Shown here: positions 39,832 through 50,281 of the stretch, in pieces
Position numbering within the stretch: position 1 is the first letter of the stretch
Layout of the letters: each line of letters opens with the position of its first letter
Source: Chloroflexota bacterium
GTDB lineage: Bacteria; Vulcanimicrobiota; JAMCWD01
Assembly: GCA_023475345.1 (NCBI GenBank)
Contig: JAMCWD010000022.1
Coordinates: 1 to 64,000, forward strand
Length of the DNA stretch: 64,000 nucleotides
Direction: 5' to 3'
Translations under genes and position numbers: made by a program
The notes under the pieces: generated by a model
What the model saw: the letters and a program-made list of their open reading frames with translations, nothing else
What the model was told of the DNA's origin: nothing
Databases searched by the model: none

Positions 39832-42800
39832 ATGAAGAGCCGGCGTCTGTCTGTACTTGTTATAATCGTAGTGCTGTTTTTCGGGCTTCTGGCCTGGGGC
39901 CTGTTTTTCAAGCCTCATCCCGGGGCGGTAATGCAGGCGGGCATTATCCCGGAAGTTTCCGGCCGTCCACTCCAGGTGCTTATGGCGGTGCCCTCCGGCC
40001 CCGTTACTTCAAGTGATGATACGGATACCATCGTGGTTTCTTTCAACCAGCCGATGGCCCCGCTTACAGTCGTCCCACAGGACAGCGGCTCCGGGCCTTT
40101 GAAATTCAAGCCCCCGGTCACTGGTAAATACAGATGGAACGGTACCGCAACGCTGGTCTTTACACCGGATGAAAAGCTTCCGCTTTCAACCGAATTTGAA
40201 GCAACTGTTCCGAAAGGCGCCGAATCGCTTTCCGGCGCAAAGCTTGATAAAGATTATACATGGAAATTCGAAACGCTCCGCCCGGCGATTGTTGATCACA
40301 TTCCGGGCAGTGACGAAAAGTGGCTGTCACAGCGTCCCAATATTTATCTTTATTTCAATATGCCCGTAACTCCTGAGCGTTCGAAAGATTATATTGAGCT
40401 TACGGACAAAAGCAGTGAGAAGGCTAATATTTCCATCATGCCTGTCGATAAGGAAAAGCTGAAGAAATTGAGGTCGGACTGGGCGGTGGAGAATACCCTT
40501 CTCGTCATACCTGTTCAGGCTCTTAAAAAGGGCATGGATTATATGCTTCAGGTCTCCAGAGGGATGACTGCGAAAGAAGGCAACCTCGGAACAGGAGCCA
40601 ATATTTTTTTTACTTTCACAACGGCGGGCGAATTTAAATTCACCGGGATGTCCGGCAGCGATAAGCCGATTGATCCGGAAGACAGCTTCTACCTGGATTT
40701 CACGAACCCCGTTAAATTAAAAGACCTGGTTAAGAATATCAAGTTCGATCCCCCGGTGGATCTTTCACGTTACCGGGATAACGAAGATGACGATTCGAAC
40801 GATGAACTTTATCTTTCAGTTGACCTGGCTCCTGAAAAAAAATACACGCTGACGATATCCCCCGAACTGAAAGACATACTGGGAAACAGGCTGGGCAAGG
40901 AACAGATCGTAAATTTCAAGACTGCCCCATACAACCCGAACCTGTATATGCCCACCGGCCTCGGCGTTATCGAGGCTTACGGAGATCTCCGCCTGTCCGT
41001 CGGTTTTGTAAATATTTTCAAGGCAGATAGAAAAGCTGCCAGGATCGATAAAAATAATGTTATCCCTCTTTTGAAGACTTATAGTTTCCTTGGATACGGG
41101 GATTACGCGGAATACCTAAATTACAACTCTGTTGCTCATCTGGATTATATCCAGGACAGTACCTGGCATTTAGGTATTCCGAAAAATAAAAGGTTGTATC
41201 TGCCCTGGGAGTTAAAGGCTCTGCTTCCTGCCGACCATTGCGGCTTCCTTTACATGAAGCTGAGCTGGCGGGATATGTTGAATAAGAAAAATGGTGCAGT
41301 CCAGAATTTTGTCCAGGTAACGAACCTCGGTCTGACGGGGAAATTTGCTCCCGAAAATACTCTCGTGTGGGTTACGAGGATGAAGGATACGGCCCCGGTA
41401 ACAGGCGCAAAAGTCCAGCTGCGTGATGATGACAACCGCGTTTTATGGAACGGTAAAACAAACTCGGAAGGTCTCTGCATGGCTCCAGGCTGGGCGGCTC
41501 TTGGACTGAAGAAGAGAGGAGAATGGTACTGGAGCGAGGCTCCCCGCCTGTGGGCTTTCGTGGAATATAAGGGTGATAACGCGGTGATATCATCGGATTG
41601 GGGGACCGGCATTTCGCCCTGGCAGTTCGATATAGCTTATGAACCGGGACTTGATACCAACTCCGATTATGCAGGCGCAGCAACCTCGGAGCGCGGTCTT
41701 TACCGTGCAGGCGAAACAGTCCATCTGAAGGGGGCCGTGCGGCAAAAGAAGCTGGGGAAATGGCTTATTCCTTCGCTTAAGACGGTCAATATAAAAGTTT
41801 CGGATTCTCGCGATAAGGTCATTTTAAAGAAAAACGTGAAACTCTCGAGCTTCGGCACATTTGACGCGGATGTAGACATCAAGCCCGATGCGCCCACGGG
41901 TTATTATAACGTCGGTGTTTCCAGCAAAGGTGCAGGAGAAAAAGATCCGCTGAATGTTTACTGTTCGTTCAGGGTGGAGGCTTATGTACCGACGTCTTTT
42001 AAGGTAACGGTCGAAAGCCCGAAAGAAGAATATGTTTTCAGTGATGAGTACAGGGGGAGCGTCAAGGGCTGGTTCCTTTTCGGCGCGCCCATGTCGGACG
42101 ACAATGTCGAATGGAACGCATCCCTTGTCCCGTATGATTTCACGCCCAAAAACCGGGAAGGCTATGTCTTCGGCCTGAGCAGTTATCTCGACTGGGATTC
42201 CAGGGATCAGACGAAATCAATCGGGAGCGGCCGCGGTAAGCTTGATGCGAAAGGCCTGATGAATATCGCGGCCAGACTTGACGGCTCCTCCTTCCGGGGC
42301 GATGCATCGCTCTCGGTTGAAGCCACGGTAACGACGAAAGACCGGGAGAGCTTATCGGGCAACGCCGATTATGTAATTCATCGCGGAGACTATTGTATCG
42401 GCCTGAAGCTCGATAATTATTTCGTACAGGCAAACAAGAAAGTACAGGCAAAAATCGTTACATGTGATTTTAAGGGCAAATCATTGCCGGGCAAATCATT
42501 GAAGGTCAAAGTGTTCGAGAGAATATGGAATTCGGTGAGGAAGGTGGGGCTTGAAGGCCGCCTGGAATGGCAGACGGAAAAGCAGGACAATGTTATAGAG
42601 GAAGCAGCCGTTAAAACCGGCAAGGACGGCGGGATTTTCGAATTCATGCCGAAAAAGCCCGGCCTTTATTACATAGAGATCGAAGGCAAGGACACAAGGG
42701 GCAACACGATAATAACCAGCGACAGCTTTTATAGCTGGGGTGACGGCTATATCCCCTGGGAACGCACAGACGACGACCGGATAGAGCTTGTCAGAAACAA

Positions 42801-45528
42801 AAACAAGTACGCGCCGGGCGATACGGCGCTTATTATGGTGAAGTCGCCTTATGAAAAAGCAAAAGCGCTTGTTACCGTCGAGCGGGAATATATAATCGAC
42901 CGTTTCATAGTTGAACTGAAGGGGAGCGCCGATGTCGTAAAGATCCCGATAAAAGAGGATTACCTGCCCAATGTTTATGTTTCGGTCGTGCTTCTCAACG
43001 GGCGAACGCCCGCGCCAAAATTCAACGATATCGGAGAAGATCTCGGGAAGCCTACGTTCAAGATAGGCTATGTAGAACTCCCGGTTACACCGGACGACAA
43101 GAGGCTCAAGGTAAGCGTCAAATCGGATAAGGAAACGTACAGGCCGGGAGGCACCGTAGTAGTGGATATAGATGTCAGGGATGCAGGCGGGAAAGGCGTC
43201 CCGGCTGAGGTTACGCTTATCGCCGCCGATGTGGGAGTCCTGAGCCTTATCGATTTCAAGACGCCCGATTTCTTCGACAGTTTCTACGGGGAGCGTCCTC
43301 TTTCGGTATTGACTTCTGAATCGCTCCTCCATATTATCGGCCAGCGCAACTACAGCCAGAAAGGCGAGAATACGGGCGGCGGCGGCGGCATAGAAGGCGG
43401 CGACCGCATTTTCCGCAAGAAGATGAAGTCAACCGCTTACTGGAACCCGTCGATCAAAACCAATAATAACGGGAAAGCCCGCGTCTCTTTCACACTGCCC
43501 GACAACCTGACCACTTTCAGGCTTATGGCTATTGCGATTACCAGGGATTCTCTTTTCGGCTCGGGCGAAAATACTTTCATAGTCAACAAGCCGCTTCTTA
43601 TACGCGGCGCGATGCCCCGCTTCTTCAGGCCGGGGGATCGTTGTATTGCCGGCATCACTGTCCATAACGGGACGAAGCGGGACGGGACGGTTACAGTTGA
43701 TGTAAGCGTGAAGGGCGTAATTCTCGAAGGCGAAAATAAGAAAGTCATAAATGTTAAAGGCGGCCAGGAACAGGAAGTTACTTTCAGTTTTTACGCAAAA
43801 TCGCCGGGTGATGCGGTGTTTAAATTTTATGCGAAGATGGGAAAGGAAACCGACGGCCTGGAGATGACCGTCCCCGTTGAAAAGCATACTATGAAAATAG
43901 CCGCGGCGAGCATCGGCGTTACGAAGAAATCCACCGAGGAACAGATCCTTGTCCCGCCTGATGTCGTGCCGGATGCCGGGGGGCTTGATGTAACGGCTTC
44001 GGGGTCTTCGCTCGTCAATTTAAAAGGGGCGGTCGATTATCTTATGGAGTATCCTTACGGCTGTCTCGAACAGAGGCTCTCGAAGATAGCGCCCAAATTG
44101 CTGGATCCTGATTTTATAAAGATCCTGGGGATGGACGATAAAGGGATCGATAAGTTTAAAAAATTGGTACAGAGCAGCCTTAACGAGTTGTATCAATTCC
44201 AGAAAAGCGACGGCGGCTTCGGTTACTGGACGGACGACCCGAGCGATGAATACATCACCGCTTACGCGCTCCAGGTTTTCAAAAGAGCTGATGACATGGG
44301 ATACAGGGTTGATAAAAGTTCTATCAAAAGAGCTTTGAAATACTTGAGGAACCGTATCGGGGATAAGGATAACAGTTATGACGAATATTACCGGTTCGGC
44401 GTGAAAACGTCGCTCATGTATGCGCTGGCATACTGGGGAGCAGGCGACGAGAGCAAGCTGTCTTATCTGTTCGAGCATAGAAACGAGATGCCGCTTTTCG
44501 GGAGAGCGTTTCTCATGAAAGCATGTCATTACATGAAGAAGAAGAATATGGAAGATACGCTGGCCGTGGAACTGCTGAACAATATCAAGGTGTCGCCGAG
44601 ATCCGCCCATTTTGAAGAGCAGGACAATCCATACCTTTGCTGGCTGTTTTCAAGCAATGTAAGGACATCGGCCATAATCCTGGAGTCGCTGCTTTCATGC
44701 GATTACGAATTCCCGCAGGCTCCCCTTGTAGCAAGCTGGCTTATAGACAAGCAGGAGAACGGGCGCTGGATCAACACCCAGGAGAATTGCTATGCGGTAT
44801 TTGCTTTGAACGAGTATTACATGAAATATGAAAAAGAAGTTCCCAATTTTAATCTTAAAGTCTTCCTCTCAGGGGACAGGATACTGGAAGGCGCTATTAA
44901 GGGGTACGATTCTACGCCGCTTTCCGCGGAAGTGCCGATGATCAAGATTAAAAAGGGAACCAGCCTCCCCGTCGTCTTCGACAAAAAAGGGAAGGGGATG
45001 CTCAAATATTCGATGTGCCTGAAATACTCCACTGTCGGAAAAGTCATTCCGTCGGATGAAGGCTTTACCGTGCTGCGCGTAATAAGGGACCTCGATACGG
45101 GGGTCGCCGTTATGCCCGGCAAGGACATGGAACTGGGAAAAACATACGTCGTTACGTTATATGTCCTGACGCCCCAGGAAAGGTCGTTCGTGGTGCTGGA
45201 CGACCCGCTCCCCGCGGGATTTGAAGTAGTGAATACAACATTCGCCACCGCGCAGAAATCACAGATACGGAAGCTGAGCGCCATAGAGCGAAAAGACGAT
45301 GAGGAGTCCGACCGCTGGTGGTACTGGGGGACTTTCAATCACTGGGAAATATATGACGACCGCGTGCTTCTTTTCGCGAACAGCCTTTATGCCGGGGAGC
45401 ATACCTATTCCTACATGGTTAAAGCCATGAGGACAGGTGCGTTCTTCCAGCCGGAAACAAAGGCCGAAGAAATGTACAACCCCGAAGTATTCGGCAACAC
45501 GGGCAGCGGCTGGGTGAGGATAAGGTGA
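39832..45528 (+). CDS. Bacterial alpha-2-macroglobulin with thioester motif
   Basis: About 1898 residues from the ATG at 39832 (GGAGG upstream). The N-terminus is a signal anchor (residues 5-25) without a lipobox cysteine. Several macroglobulin-like domains follow, then the bait-region surroundings (AYWNPSIKTNNNGKARVSFTLPDNLTTFRLMAIA) and the thioester motif YPYGCLEQ (Cys1411), the TED helical domain, and a C-terminal domain (TYSYMVKAMRTGAF). The protein traps peptidases that cut its bait region. It is followed by pbpC with a four-base overlap (GTGA), the classic arrangement in which A2M and PBP1C guard the periplasm and repair peptidoglycan. Confidence 0.95.
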   Translation: MKSRRLSVLVIIVVLFFGLLAWGLFFKPHPGAVMQAGIIPEVSGRPLQVLMAVPSGPVTSSDDTDTIVVSFNQPMAPLTVVPQDSGSGPLKFKPPVTGKYRWNGTATLVFTPDEKLPLSTEFEATVPKGAESLSGAKLDKDYTWKFETLRPAIVDHIPGSDEKWLSQRPNIYLYFNMPVTPERSKDYIELTDKSSEKANISIMPVDKEKLKKLRSDWAVENTLLVIPVQALKKGMDYMLQVSRGMTAKEGNLGTGANIFFTFTTAGEFKFTGMSGSDKPIDPEDSFYLDFTNPVKLKDLVKNIKFDPPVDLSRYRDNEDDDSNDELYLSVDLAPEKKYTLTISPELKDILGNRLGKEQIVNFKTAPYNPNLYMPTGLGVIEAYGDLRLSVGFVNIFKADRKAARIDKNNVIPLLKTYSFLGYGDYAEYLNYNSVAHLDYIQDSTWHLGIPKNKRLYLPWELKALLPADHCGFLYMKLSWRDMLNKKNGAVQNFVQVTNLGLTGKFAPENTLVWVTRMKDTAPVTGAKVQLRDDDNRVLWNGKTNSEGLCMAPGWAALGLKKRGEWYWSEAPRLWAFVEYKGDNAVISSDWGTGISPWQFDIAYEPGLDTNSDYAGAATSERGLYRAGETVHLKGAVRQKKLGKWLIPSLKTVNIKVSDSRDKVILKKNVKLSSFGTFDADVDIKPDAPTGYYNVGVSSKGAGEKDPLNVYCSFRVEAYVPTSFKVTVESPKEEYVFSDEYRGSVKGWFLFGAPMSDDNVEWNASLVPYDFTPKNREGYVFGLSSYLDWDSRDQTKSIGSGRGKLDAKGLMNIAARLDGSSFRGDASLSVEATVTTKDRESLSGNADYVIHRGDYCIGLKLDNYFVQANKKVQAKIVTCDFKGKSLPGKSLKVKVFERIWNSVRKVGLEGRLEWQTEKQDNVIEEAAVKTGKDGGIFEFMPKKPGLYYIEIEGKDTRGNTIITSDSFYSWGDGYIPWERTDDDRIELVRNKNKYAPGDTALIMVKSPYEKAKALVTVEREYIIDRFIVELKGSADVVKIPIKEDYLPNVYVSVVLLNGRTPAPKFNDIGEDLGKPTFKIGYVELPVTPDDKRLKVSVKSDKETYRPGGTVVVDIDVRDAGGKGVPAEVTLIAADVGVLSLIDFKTPDFFDSFYGERPLSVLTSESLLHIIGQRNYSQKGENTGGGGGIEGGDRIFRKKMKSTAYWNPSIKTNNNGKARVSFTLPDNLTTFRLMAIAITRDSLFGSGENTFIVNKPLLIRGAMPRFFRPGDRCIAGITVHNGTKRDGTVTVDVSVKGVILEGENKKVINVKGGQEQEVTFSFYAKSPGDAVFKFYAKMGKETDGLEMTVPVEKHTMKIAAASIGVTKKSTEEQILVPPDVVPDAGGLDVTASGSSLVNLKGAVDYLMEYPYGCLEQRLSKIAPKLLDPDFIKILGMDDKGIDKFKKLVQSSLNELYQFQKSDGGFGYWTDDPSDEYITAYALQVFKRADDMGYRVDKSSIKRALKYLRNRIGDKDNSYDEYYRFGVKTSLMYALAYWGAGDESKLSYLFEHRNEMPLFGRAFLMKACHYMKKKNMEDTLAVELLNNIKVSPRSAHFEEQDNPYLCWLFSSNVRTSAIILESLLSCDYEFPQAPLVASWLIDKQENGRWINTQENCYAVFALNEYYMKYEKEVPNFNLKVFLSGDRILEGAIKGYDSTPLSAEVPMIKIKKGTSLPVVFDKKGKGMLKYSMCLKYSTVGKVIPSDEGFTVLRVIRDLDTGVAVMPGKDMELGKTYVVTLYVLTPQERSFVVLDDPLPAGFEVVNTTFATAQKSQIRKLSAIERKDDEESDRWWYWGTFNHWEIYDDRVLLFANSLYAGEHTYSYMVKAMRTGAFFQPETKAEEMYNPEVFGNTGSGWVRIR

Positions 45529-47918
45529 GAAAAAAAATTCCGTATCACGTCAAATGGCTTGTGGGAATTTTAATATTCCTTGCATTGTTGTGGTTCGGGA
45601 TATATCTCATCCCTGTCCCGCCGGAGGCATATCCCAATTCGGAAAATCTCCGGACGATCAGGATAGAAGACCGTAACGGCGGCCTTTTGCGGGAAGTGGC
45701 AAGTGATCCCCGCGGGTACGGGAACTGGGTCCCGCTGGCAAAAATATCTCCCCATCTCATCAATGCAACTTTATGCCAGGAAGACCGCCGCTTTTACAGG
45801 CATCCCGGCGTCGATTTCATATCGGTCGGGCGTGCCGCTTTCCAGAATTTAAAAGCCGGGCGGATAATTTCCGGCGCATCTACGATAACCATGCAGGTTG
45901 CCCGGCATGTATATCATATCGGGAGCCGTTCCGTTCCGGGGAAGTTATACGAGATGCTGTGCGCCTTGAGGCTTGAGCGCAAATTTACGAAGGAGCAGAT
46001 ACTCGAGCTTTATCTGAACCGAGTTTCATACGGCAACATGTGCCTTGGGGCGGAAACGGCATCGGAATTATATTTCAATACGGCATGCTCGAGCCTTTCC
46101 CTTGCACAGGCCGCGTTCCTTGCAACCCTGCCCAGGGCGCCTTCGATAATGGACCCTTACAGGAACCCCGGCAGGGCCGAAGCCGGGGCGAAGTCACTTC
46201 TTTCCGACATGGAAAGGCTGGGCTATGAGGATAAAGGCTCCGTCAGGATTGCGCTCGATGAAAAAATCAAGGTTGTCCCGCCTGAAGCCAATTTCCGCGC
46301 TCCCCATTTCTGCGATTTTATCCTGGATTATCTGAAAGAAAATAAAATAACGGGCGTAAGCAGGCTCAGGACGACGCTTTCTCTCCCTCTCCAGAAAGAA
46401 TCTGAAGCGCTGCTTGAAGACCAGCTCCTCCAGGTAAAAGACAAGGGAGTAACAAACAGCGCGGTCCTCGTGATGGATAACGCGACCGGCGAAATACTTG
46501 CCATGGTGGGATCGGCGGATTATTTTTCAAAAGAAAGGGACGGCCAGGTCAACGCGTGCCTGTCTCTACGCCAGCCCGGTTCGGCCATGAAGCCTTTTAC
46601 TTATGCCCTTGCGCTGGAATCGGGATATACGCCGGCCGACCTTTTGCCCGATATACCGCTTCCCGGCACGGGTGACCGCCAGGGATATTCGCCGAAAAAT
46701 TACGACGAGACATACCACGGGCCTGTCCGTTTCCGCGAGGCTCTGGCCTGCTCTTTCAACGTTGCATCGGTGAACCTGCTGGATACATTGGGGACACAAC
46801 GGCTTCTGGCCCTGCTTCAAAAAGCCGGGTTTTCCCATCTTGAGAGGTCTGCTTCATTTTACGGCCTCGGCCTGACTCTGGGTTCCGGCGAGGTGACCCT
46901 GCTCGAGCTTGTCAGGGCTTATTCGGCGTTCAGCAGGGGAGGCGAGTTGATACCGGAGAGATTCATACTTGCCGCGTACGATGCAGGCGGCAAAAAGCTC
47001 TCTCTTTCTTCGACAGGCAAAAATACGACGCTCTTTTCATCCGAAACCGCTTACACTATCACGGATATCCTGGGAGATCACCAGGCCCGCGCCCCGGCTT
47101 TCGGGCAGTGGTGTGTTCTGAACCTCCCGTTCCCATGCGCCGCCAAGACAGGCACATCGAAGGCGTTCAGAGACAACTGGACTGTCGGTTATACGACTGA
47201 ATACACCGTCGGCGTATGGGCGGGCAATTTCGATGGGAAGGAGATGAAGCGCGTGTCGGGCATAACAGGGGCGGGGCCTCTGTTCGCCGATGTCATGCTT
47301 TACCTTCATAAGAATTCTCTACCGCCCGATTTCCCTGTCCCGGCGGGCATCGGAAGGGTTCCTGTATGTCCCGATTCCGGTTGTATTCCGGGCAGGCATT
47401 GTAATAATTACATCATGGAAATTTTTCCAAAAGGACGCGAGAAAAATGAAACATGCAGCGTACACCGGGCGGTCATGATAGATTCTTTAACGGGCATGCC
47501 TGCGGCGGCCGATACGCCGCCTTACCGGGTCAGGGAAAAGATATACCGCGTTTTCGATCCCATGTACGACGAATGGATGAGCAAGAATGGCGAGAAACCG
47601 CCGCCTGCAGCGTATGCCGTCGTGAGGCCAGGCTTGGCCGCTGTGAATAAGCCTGAAATCTGCTCGCCTTCGGACGGATCGATTTTTGTGCGGGACCCGG
47701 TGCTGAGAAAAGAATACCAGAGCATCCCGCTCTCGGCCGTCGTTCCGCGCTCTTCCCGCGGCCTTACATGGTTTATCAACGGAAAAAAAGTTTCACAAGA
47801 AGGTGACCGCTCGCCCAGGTGGGCTCTCAAGCTAGGCCGCCATACTTTCCGGGCTGAAGTAACACTGCCGGGGAAAGGGAAAGTTAAAAGCTCCCCGGTT
47901 GAGGTGACGGTGTTATGA
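45525..47918 (+). CDS. pbpC: Penicillin-binding protein 1C
   Basis: 797 residues, GTG start overlapping the A2M stop. TM helix 11-30, glycosyltransferase domain with the catalytic Glu86 in EDRRFYRHPGVD, transpeptidase with PGSAMKPF (SxxK), ACSFNVASVN (SxN) and AKTGTSKAFRDNWTVGYT (KTG), and a C-terminal BiPBP_C domain (from about 705, ICSPSDGSIFVRDP). It polymerises and can cross-link peptidoglycan in the periplasm. Encoded with A2M as in enterobacteria. ComEC follows after about ten bases. Confidence 0.95.
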   Translation: MRKKIPYHVKWLVGILIFLALLWFGIYLIPVPPEAYPNSENLRTIRIEDRNGGLLREVASDPRGYGNWVPLAKISPHLINATLCQEDRRFYRHPGVDFISVGRAAFQNLKAGRIISGASTITMQVARHVYHIGSRSVPGKLYEMLCALRLERKFTKEQILELYLNRVSYGNMCLGAETASELYFNTACSSLSLAQAAFLATLPRAPSIMDPYRNPGRAEAGAKSLLSDMERLGYEDKGSVRIALDEKIKVVPPEANFRAPHFCDFILDYLKENKITGVSRLRTTLSLPLQKESEALLEDQLLQVKDKGVTNSAVLVMDNATGEILAMVGSADYFSKERDGQVNACLSLRQPGSAMKPFTYALALESGYTPADLLPDIPLPGTGDRQGYSPKNYDETYHGPVRFREALACSFNVASVNLLDTLGTQRLLALLQKAGFSHLERSASFYGLGLTLGSGEVTLLELVRAYSAFSRGGELIPERFILAAYDAGGKKLSLSSTGKNTTLFSSETAYTITDILGDHQARAPAFGQWCVLNLPFPCAAKTGTSKAFRDNWTVGYTTEYTVGVWAGNFDGKEMKRVSGITGAGPLFADVMLYLHKNSLPPDFPVPAGIGRVPVCPDSGCIPGRHCNNYIMEIFPKGREKNETCSVHRAVMIDSLTGMPAAADTPPYRVREKIYRVFDPMYDEWMSKNGEKPPPAAYAVVRPGLAAVNKPEICSPSDGSIFVRDPVLRKEYQSIPLSAVVPRSSRGLTWFINGKKVSQEGDRSPRWALKLGRHTFRAEVTLPGKGKVKSSPVEVTVL

Positions 47919-47928
47919 GAGGCGGCAG

Positions 47929-50253
47929 GTGAACCGTCCCCTGTTATGGATAGGTGTTTTTTTTACACTCGGCATTCTCGTTTCCCGATGGTCGCCGTTT
48001 TTCTTCAATCCCGGAAATGACATAATCCTCTGCTTCATAATTGTTTTTGCCCTGCTTGCATCATGGCTCATAAAGGCGCCGGACCGGATGATAATAGCTT
48101 TGATATTTGCAGGCTTCTTTTTCCTGGGGCTTTTGAGGGCGGATATCACCATGTTCCAGGAAAGAAGCCGGGCCGATCTTACAAAGTTGGACGGGCGGGA
48201 GGTAACGATAAAAGGGCATGTTTACGGCTTCCCGGAGCACAGGGAAGGGATGACTGTATTTCTTTTCAAACCTTCCGCGCCGGACTTTCGGGGGTCGTTA
48301 TTGAAAATTTTCATGAATGAAATAGGGGAGCCGCTTCCGCTTTACTGGGGAGATTATTTGAAGATTTCAGGGAAGCTCATGCCTCCGCCGAGGCAGAGGA
48401 ACCCCGGCTGCTTCGATTACAGCGAATACTTGAGCCGCCGCTCCGTCATGCTTTTCATGTATTCCGACAGGGCCCGTGTACTTGAACTGGAGCGGTCGGG
48501 GAGCCTGGCGTCGCTTGTTTCAAGGTTCAGGGAACGGATTTATAAAGCGGGTCAGATGGGTCTGAGCAAGGAGCAGGGAGCTCTTCTGCTAGGCATAGCG
48601 CTTGGGGAGGAGCGGCTTTTGCCCGCAGAAAAGATGGATGAGTTCAGGGTTACGGGCACCCTCCATGTCCTTGCCGCAAGCGGCACGAACGTCGGAGCAG
48701 TTACGGCCTTCCTCTTCTTGTTCCTTTCATGGGCCGGTTTGAAAAAGAAGTGGAGCGCTCTCCTGTGTCTTCCTTTCGTGTTCCTGTACGCGGCCATCGC
48801 CAATTTTTCTCCATCGGTCATGAGGGCCGCCATAATGAGCTCCGCGGCGCTGCTGGCGGTATTTTTCGGCAGGGAAAAAGAAATTCTCAGCGCCCTGTTC
48901 CTTGCAGCCCTGGCGCTGTTGTTCCACAACCCCATGAATATTTACGATGTCGGCTTCCAGCTTTCGTTTTTATGTGTCATTGCGATTTTCTGGCTTTCCG
49001 AGCCTGTCAGCAAAAAGCTTTCTTTTCTCCCCCGCTGGCTGGCCCTGCCGGTTGCGATAACCTTCTCTGTCCAACTACTGCTGACACCTGTTCTCGCATA
49101 TTATTTCCACCAGTTTTCGCTGATCACCGTATTTGCAAACCTTGTAATCGTACCGCTGTGCGTCGTGGTACTCATCACCGGCATGATCCAGTGCCTCCTG
49201 GGAAGCATAGGTATGATCCTGGCGGTTCCGTTTATATGGGTGAACAAGGTCATGCTTTCCTTGATATTTGTATGCGTACACCTGTTTTCAGTTATCCCGG
49301 GGGCGTTCCTGTGGGTGATAAAGCCATCGTGGTATTTCGCGGTCGCTTATTACGGAAGCCTTCTTCTCGGCTTCCTTGCGCTTAAAGGGTTGTACCGGGA
49401 TAAAAAATTCGCCGCGGCTTTAGCCCTGGTGTTTATAGTCGCCGTATCAGGCTGGGGCATGGACTGCCTGGCGTCCCGGAGCCGGATGGAATGGACGTTC
49501 CTGGAAGTGGGGAAAGGCGATGCGTCGGTATTGCTTTTGCCGGGCGGCAGAGCGCTCCTTTTCGATTGCGGCCCTCCGGGAAAAAAGCCCGAGTTCAGCC
49601 CTGCAGCAAGAATTATCGCGCCTTTTTTATTCAACGCCGGGCAGAATAAAATAGACGTTTTATTTTTATCCGGGTCTTTCCCCGAATATACAGGCGGCCT
49701 TGAGAAACTGGCCGATAGAATTCGTATTGAAAAAATCTGCCTGCCCGAATCGAAACCGAATTATTTTACCGGGATGGTGGAAAAGATTGCGAAGGAAAAG
49801 AAGATCCCGTTGATAAGGGTAACTTCAGGCGATGAGGTCGATGCTGGCGGAGGTATAAAAGTTAAGGTGCTGGCGCCCGGCAAAAGCGGGGACGCCGACC
49901 CCCAGTACAGGATCCTGATTTTATCGGTCGGCATAGATTCTCAGGAGGCGCTCATCTCAGGCGAATGGAACGAGGAAATATCACAGGTAGCGCCGGGAGA
50001 CGGAGGCCCGTTGTTTCTAAGGGTCGGCTCCGACCCGCTGAATAAGGACTCCGTATCTTCTATAGGCTACAGGTGGCAGGATATCCTTGTCGTAGGGAGA
50101 GACGCACTCAATCAAAATACGTTTTTCAGATACTGGCCGGTCAATGAAAAAGGCGCGCTTATCCTCTCACGGCGCGGTGGAGTATGGGAAGCGCTTGACT
50201 GGAAGGAACGGCCTATCCCCGATTTTAATCCCGGCCAGGGGCGAAATTTTTGA
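47929..50253 (+). CDS. comEC: ComEC/Rec2-type DNA-uptake channel with degenerate metallo-beta-lactamase domain
   Basis: 774 residues, GTG start. The N-terminal OB-like domain (80-180), the competence domain with many membrane helices (215-480; SGTNVGAVTAFLFLF, NFSPSVMRAAIMSS, GFQLSFLCVIAIF) are typical. The C-terminal MBL domain (from 520) has the usual strands (FLEVGKGDASVLLLPGGRALLFDCG) but the HxHxDH motif is replaced by SGSFPEYTGG (581-590), and the later LLTGD reads LISGE. Metal binding seems lost, so the nuclease-like activity is doubtful, while the channel looks complete. It follows pbpC by ten bases. Confidence 0.93.
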   Translation: MNRPLLWIGVFFTLGILVSRWSPFFFNPGNDIILCFIIVFALLASWLIKAPDRMIIALIFAGFFFLGLLRADITMFQERSRADLTKLDGREVTIKGHVYGFPEHREGMTVFLFKPSAPDFRGSLLKIFMNEIGEPLPLYWGDYLKISGKLMPPPRQRNPGCFDYSEYLSRRSVMLFMYSDRARVLELERSGSLASLVSRFRERIYKAGQMGLSKEQGALLLGIALGEERLLPAEKMDEFRVTGTLHVLAASGTNVGAVTAFLFLFLSWAGLKKKWSALLCLPFVFLYAAIANFSPSVMRAAIMSSAALLAVFFGREKEILSALFLAALALLFHNPMNIYDVGFQLSFLCVIAIFWLSEPVSKKLSFLPRWLALPVAITFSVQLLLTPVLAYYFHQFSLITVFANLVIVPLCVVVLITGMIQCLLGSIGMILAVPFIWVNKVMLSLIFVCVHLFSVIPGAFLWVIKPSWYFAVAYYGSLLLGFLALKGLYRDKKFAAALALVFIVAVSGWGMDCLASRSRMEWTFLEVGKGDASVLLLPGGRALLFDCGPPGKKPEFSPAARIIAPFLFNAGQNKIDVLFLSGSFPEYTGGLEKLADRIRIEKICLPESKPNYFTGMVEKIAKEKKIPLIRVTSGDEVDAGGGIKVKVLAPGKSGDADPQYRILILSVGIDSQEALISGEWNEEISQVAPGDGGPLFLRVGSDPLNKDSVSSIGYRWQDILVVGRDALNQNTFFRYWPVNEKGALILSRRGGVWEALDWKERPIPDFNPGQGRNF

Positions 50254-50281
50254 AATCAGGGTATAATATATACGGGTGATA

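Noticed and set aside
39832-39920. Lipoprotein signal on the alpha-2-macroglobulin
   Set aside because: The hydrophobic N-terminal segment has no cysteine, so a signal anchor is more likely.
42496-43332. 278-codon open frame antisense to the alpha-2-macroglobulin gene
   Set aside because: The plus-strand gene has clear domains and codon pattern here; the antisense frame has no ribosome site or recognisable motif and is a shadow.
48729-49385. 218-codon frame inside comEC in another plus-strand frame
   Set aside because: It lies within the hydrophobic channel part of ComEC; the translation is Pro/Arg/Cys-rich and unlike a folded protein.
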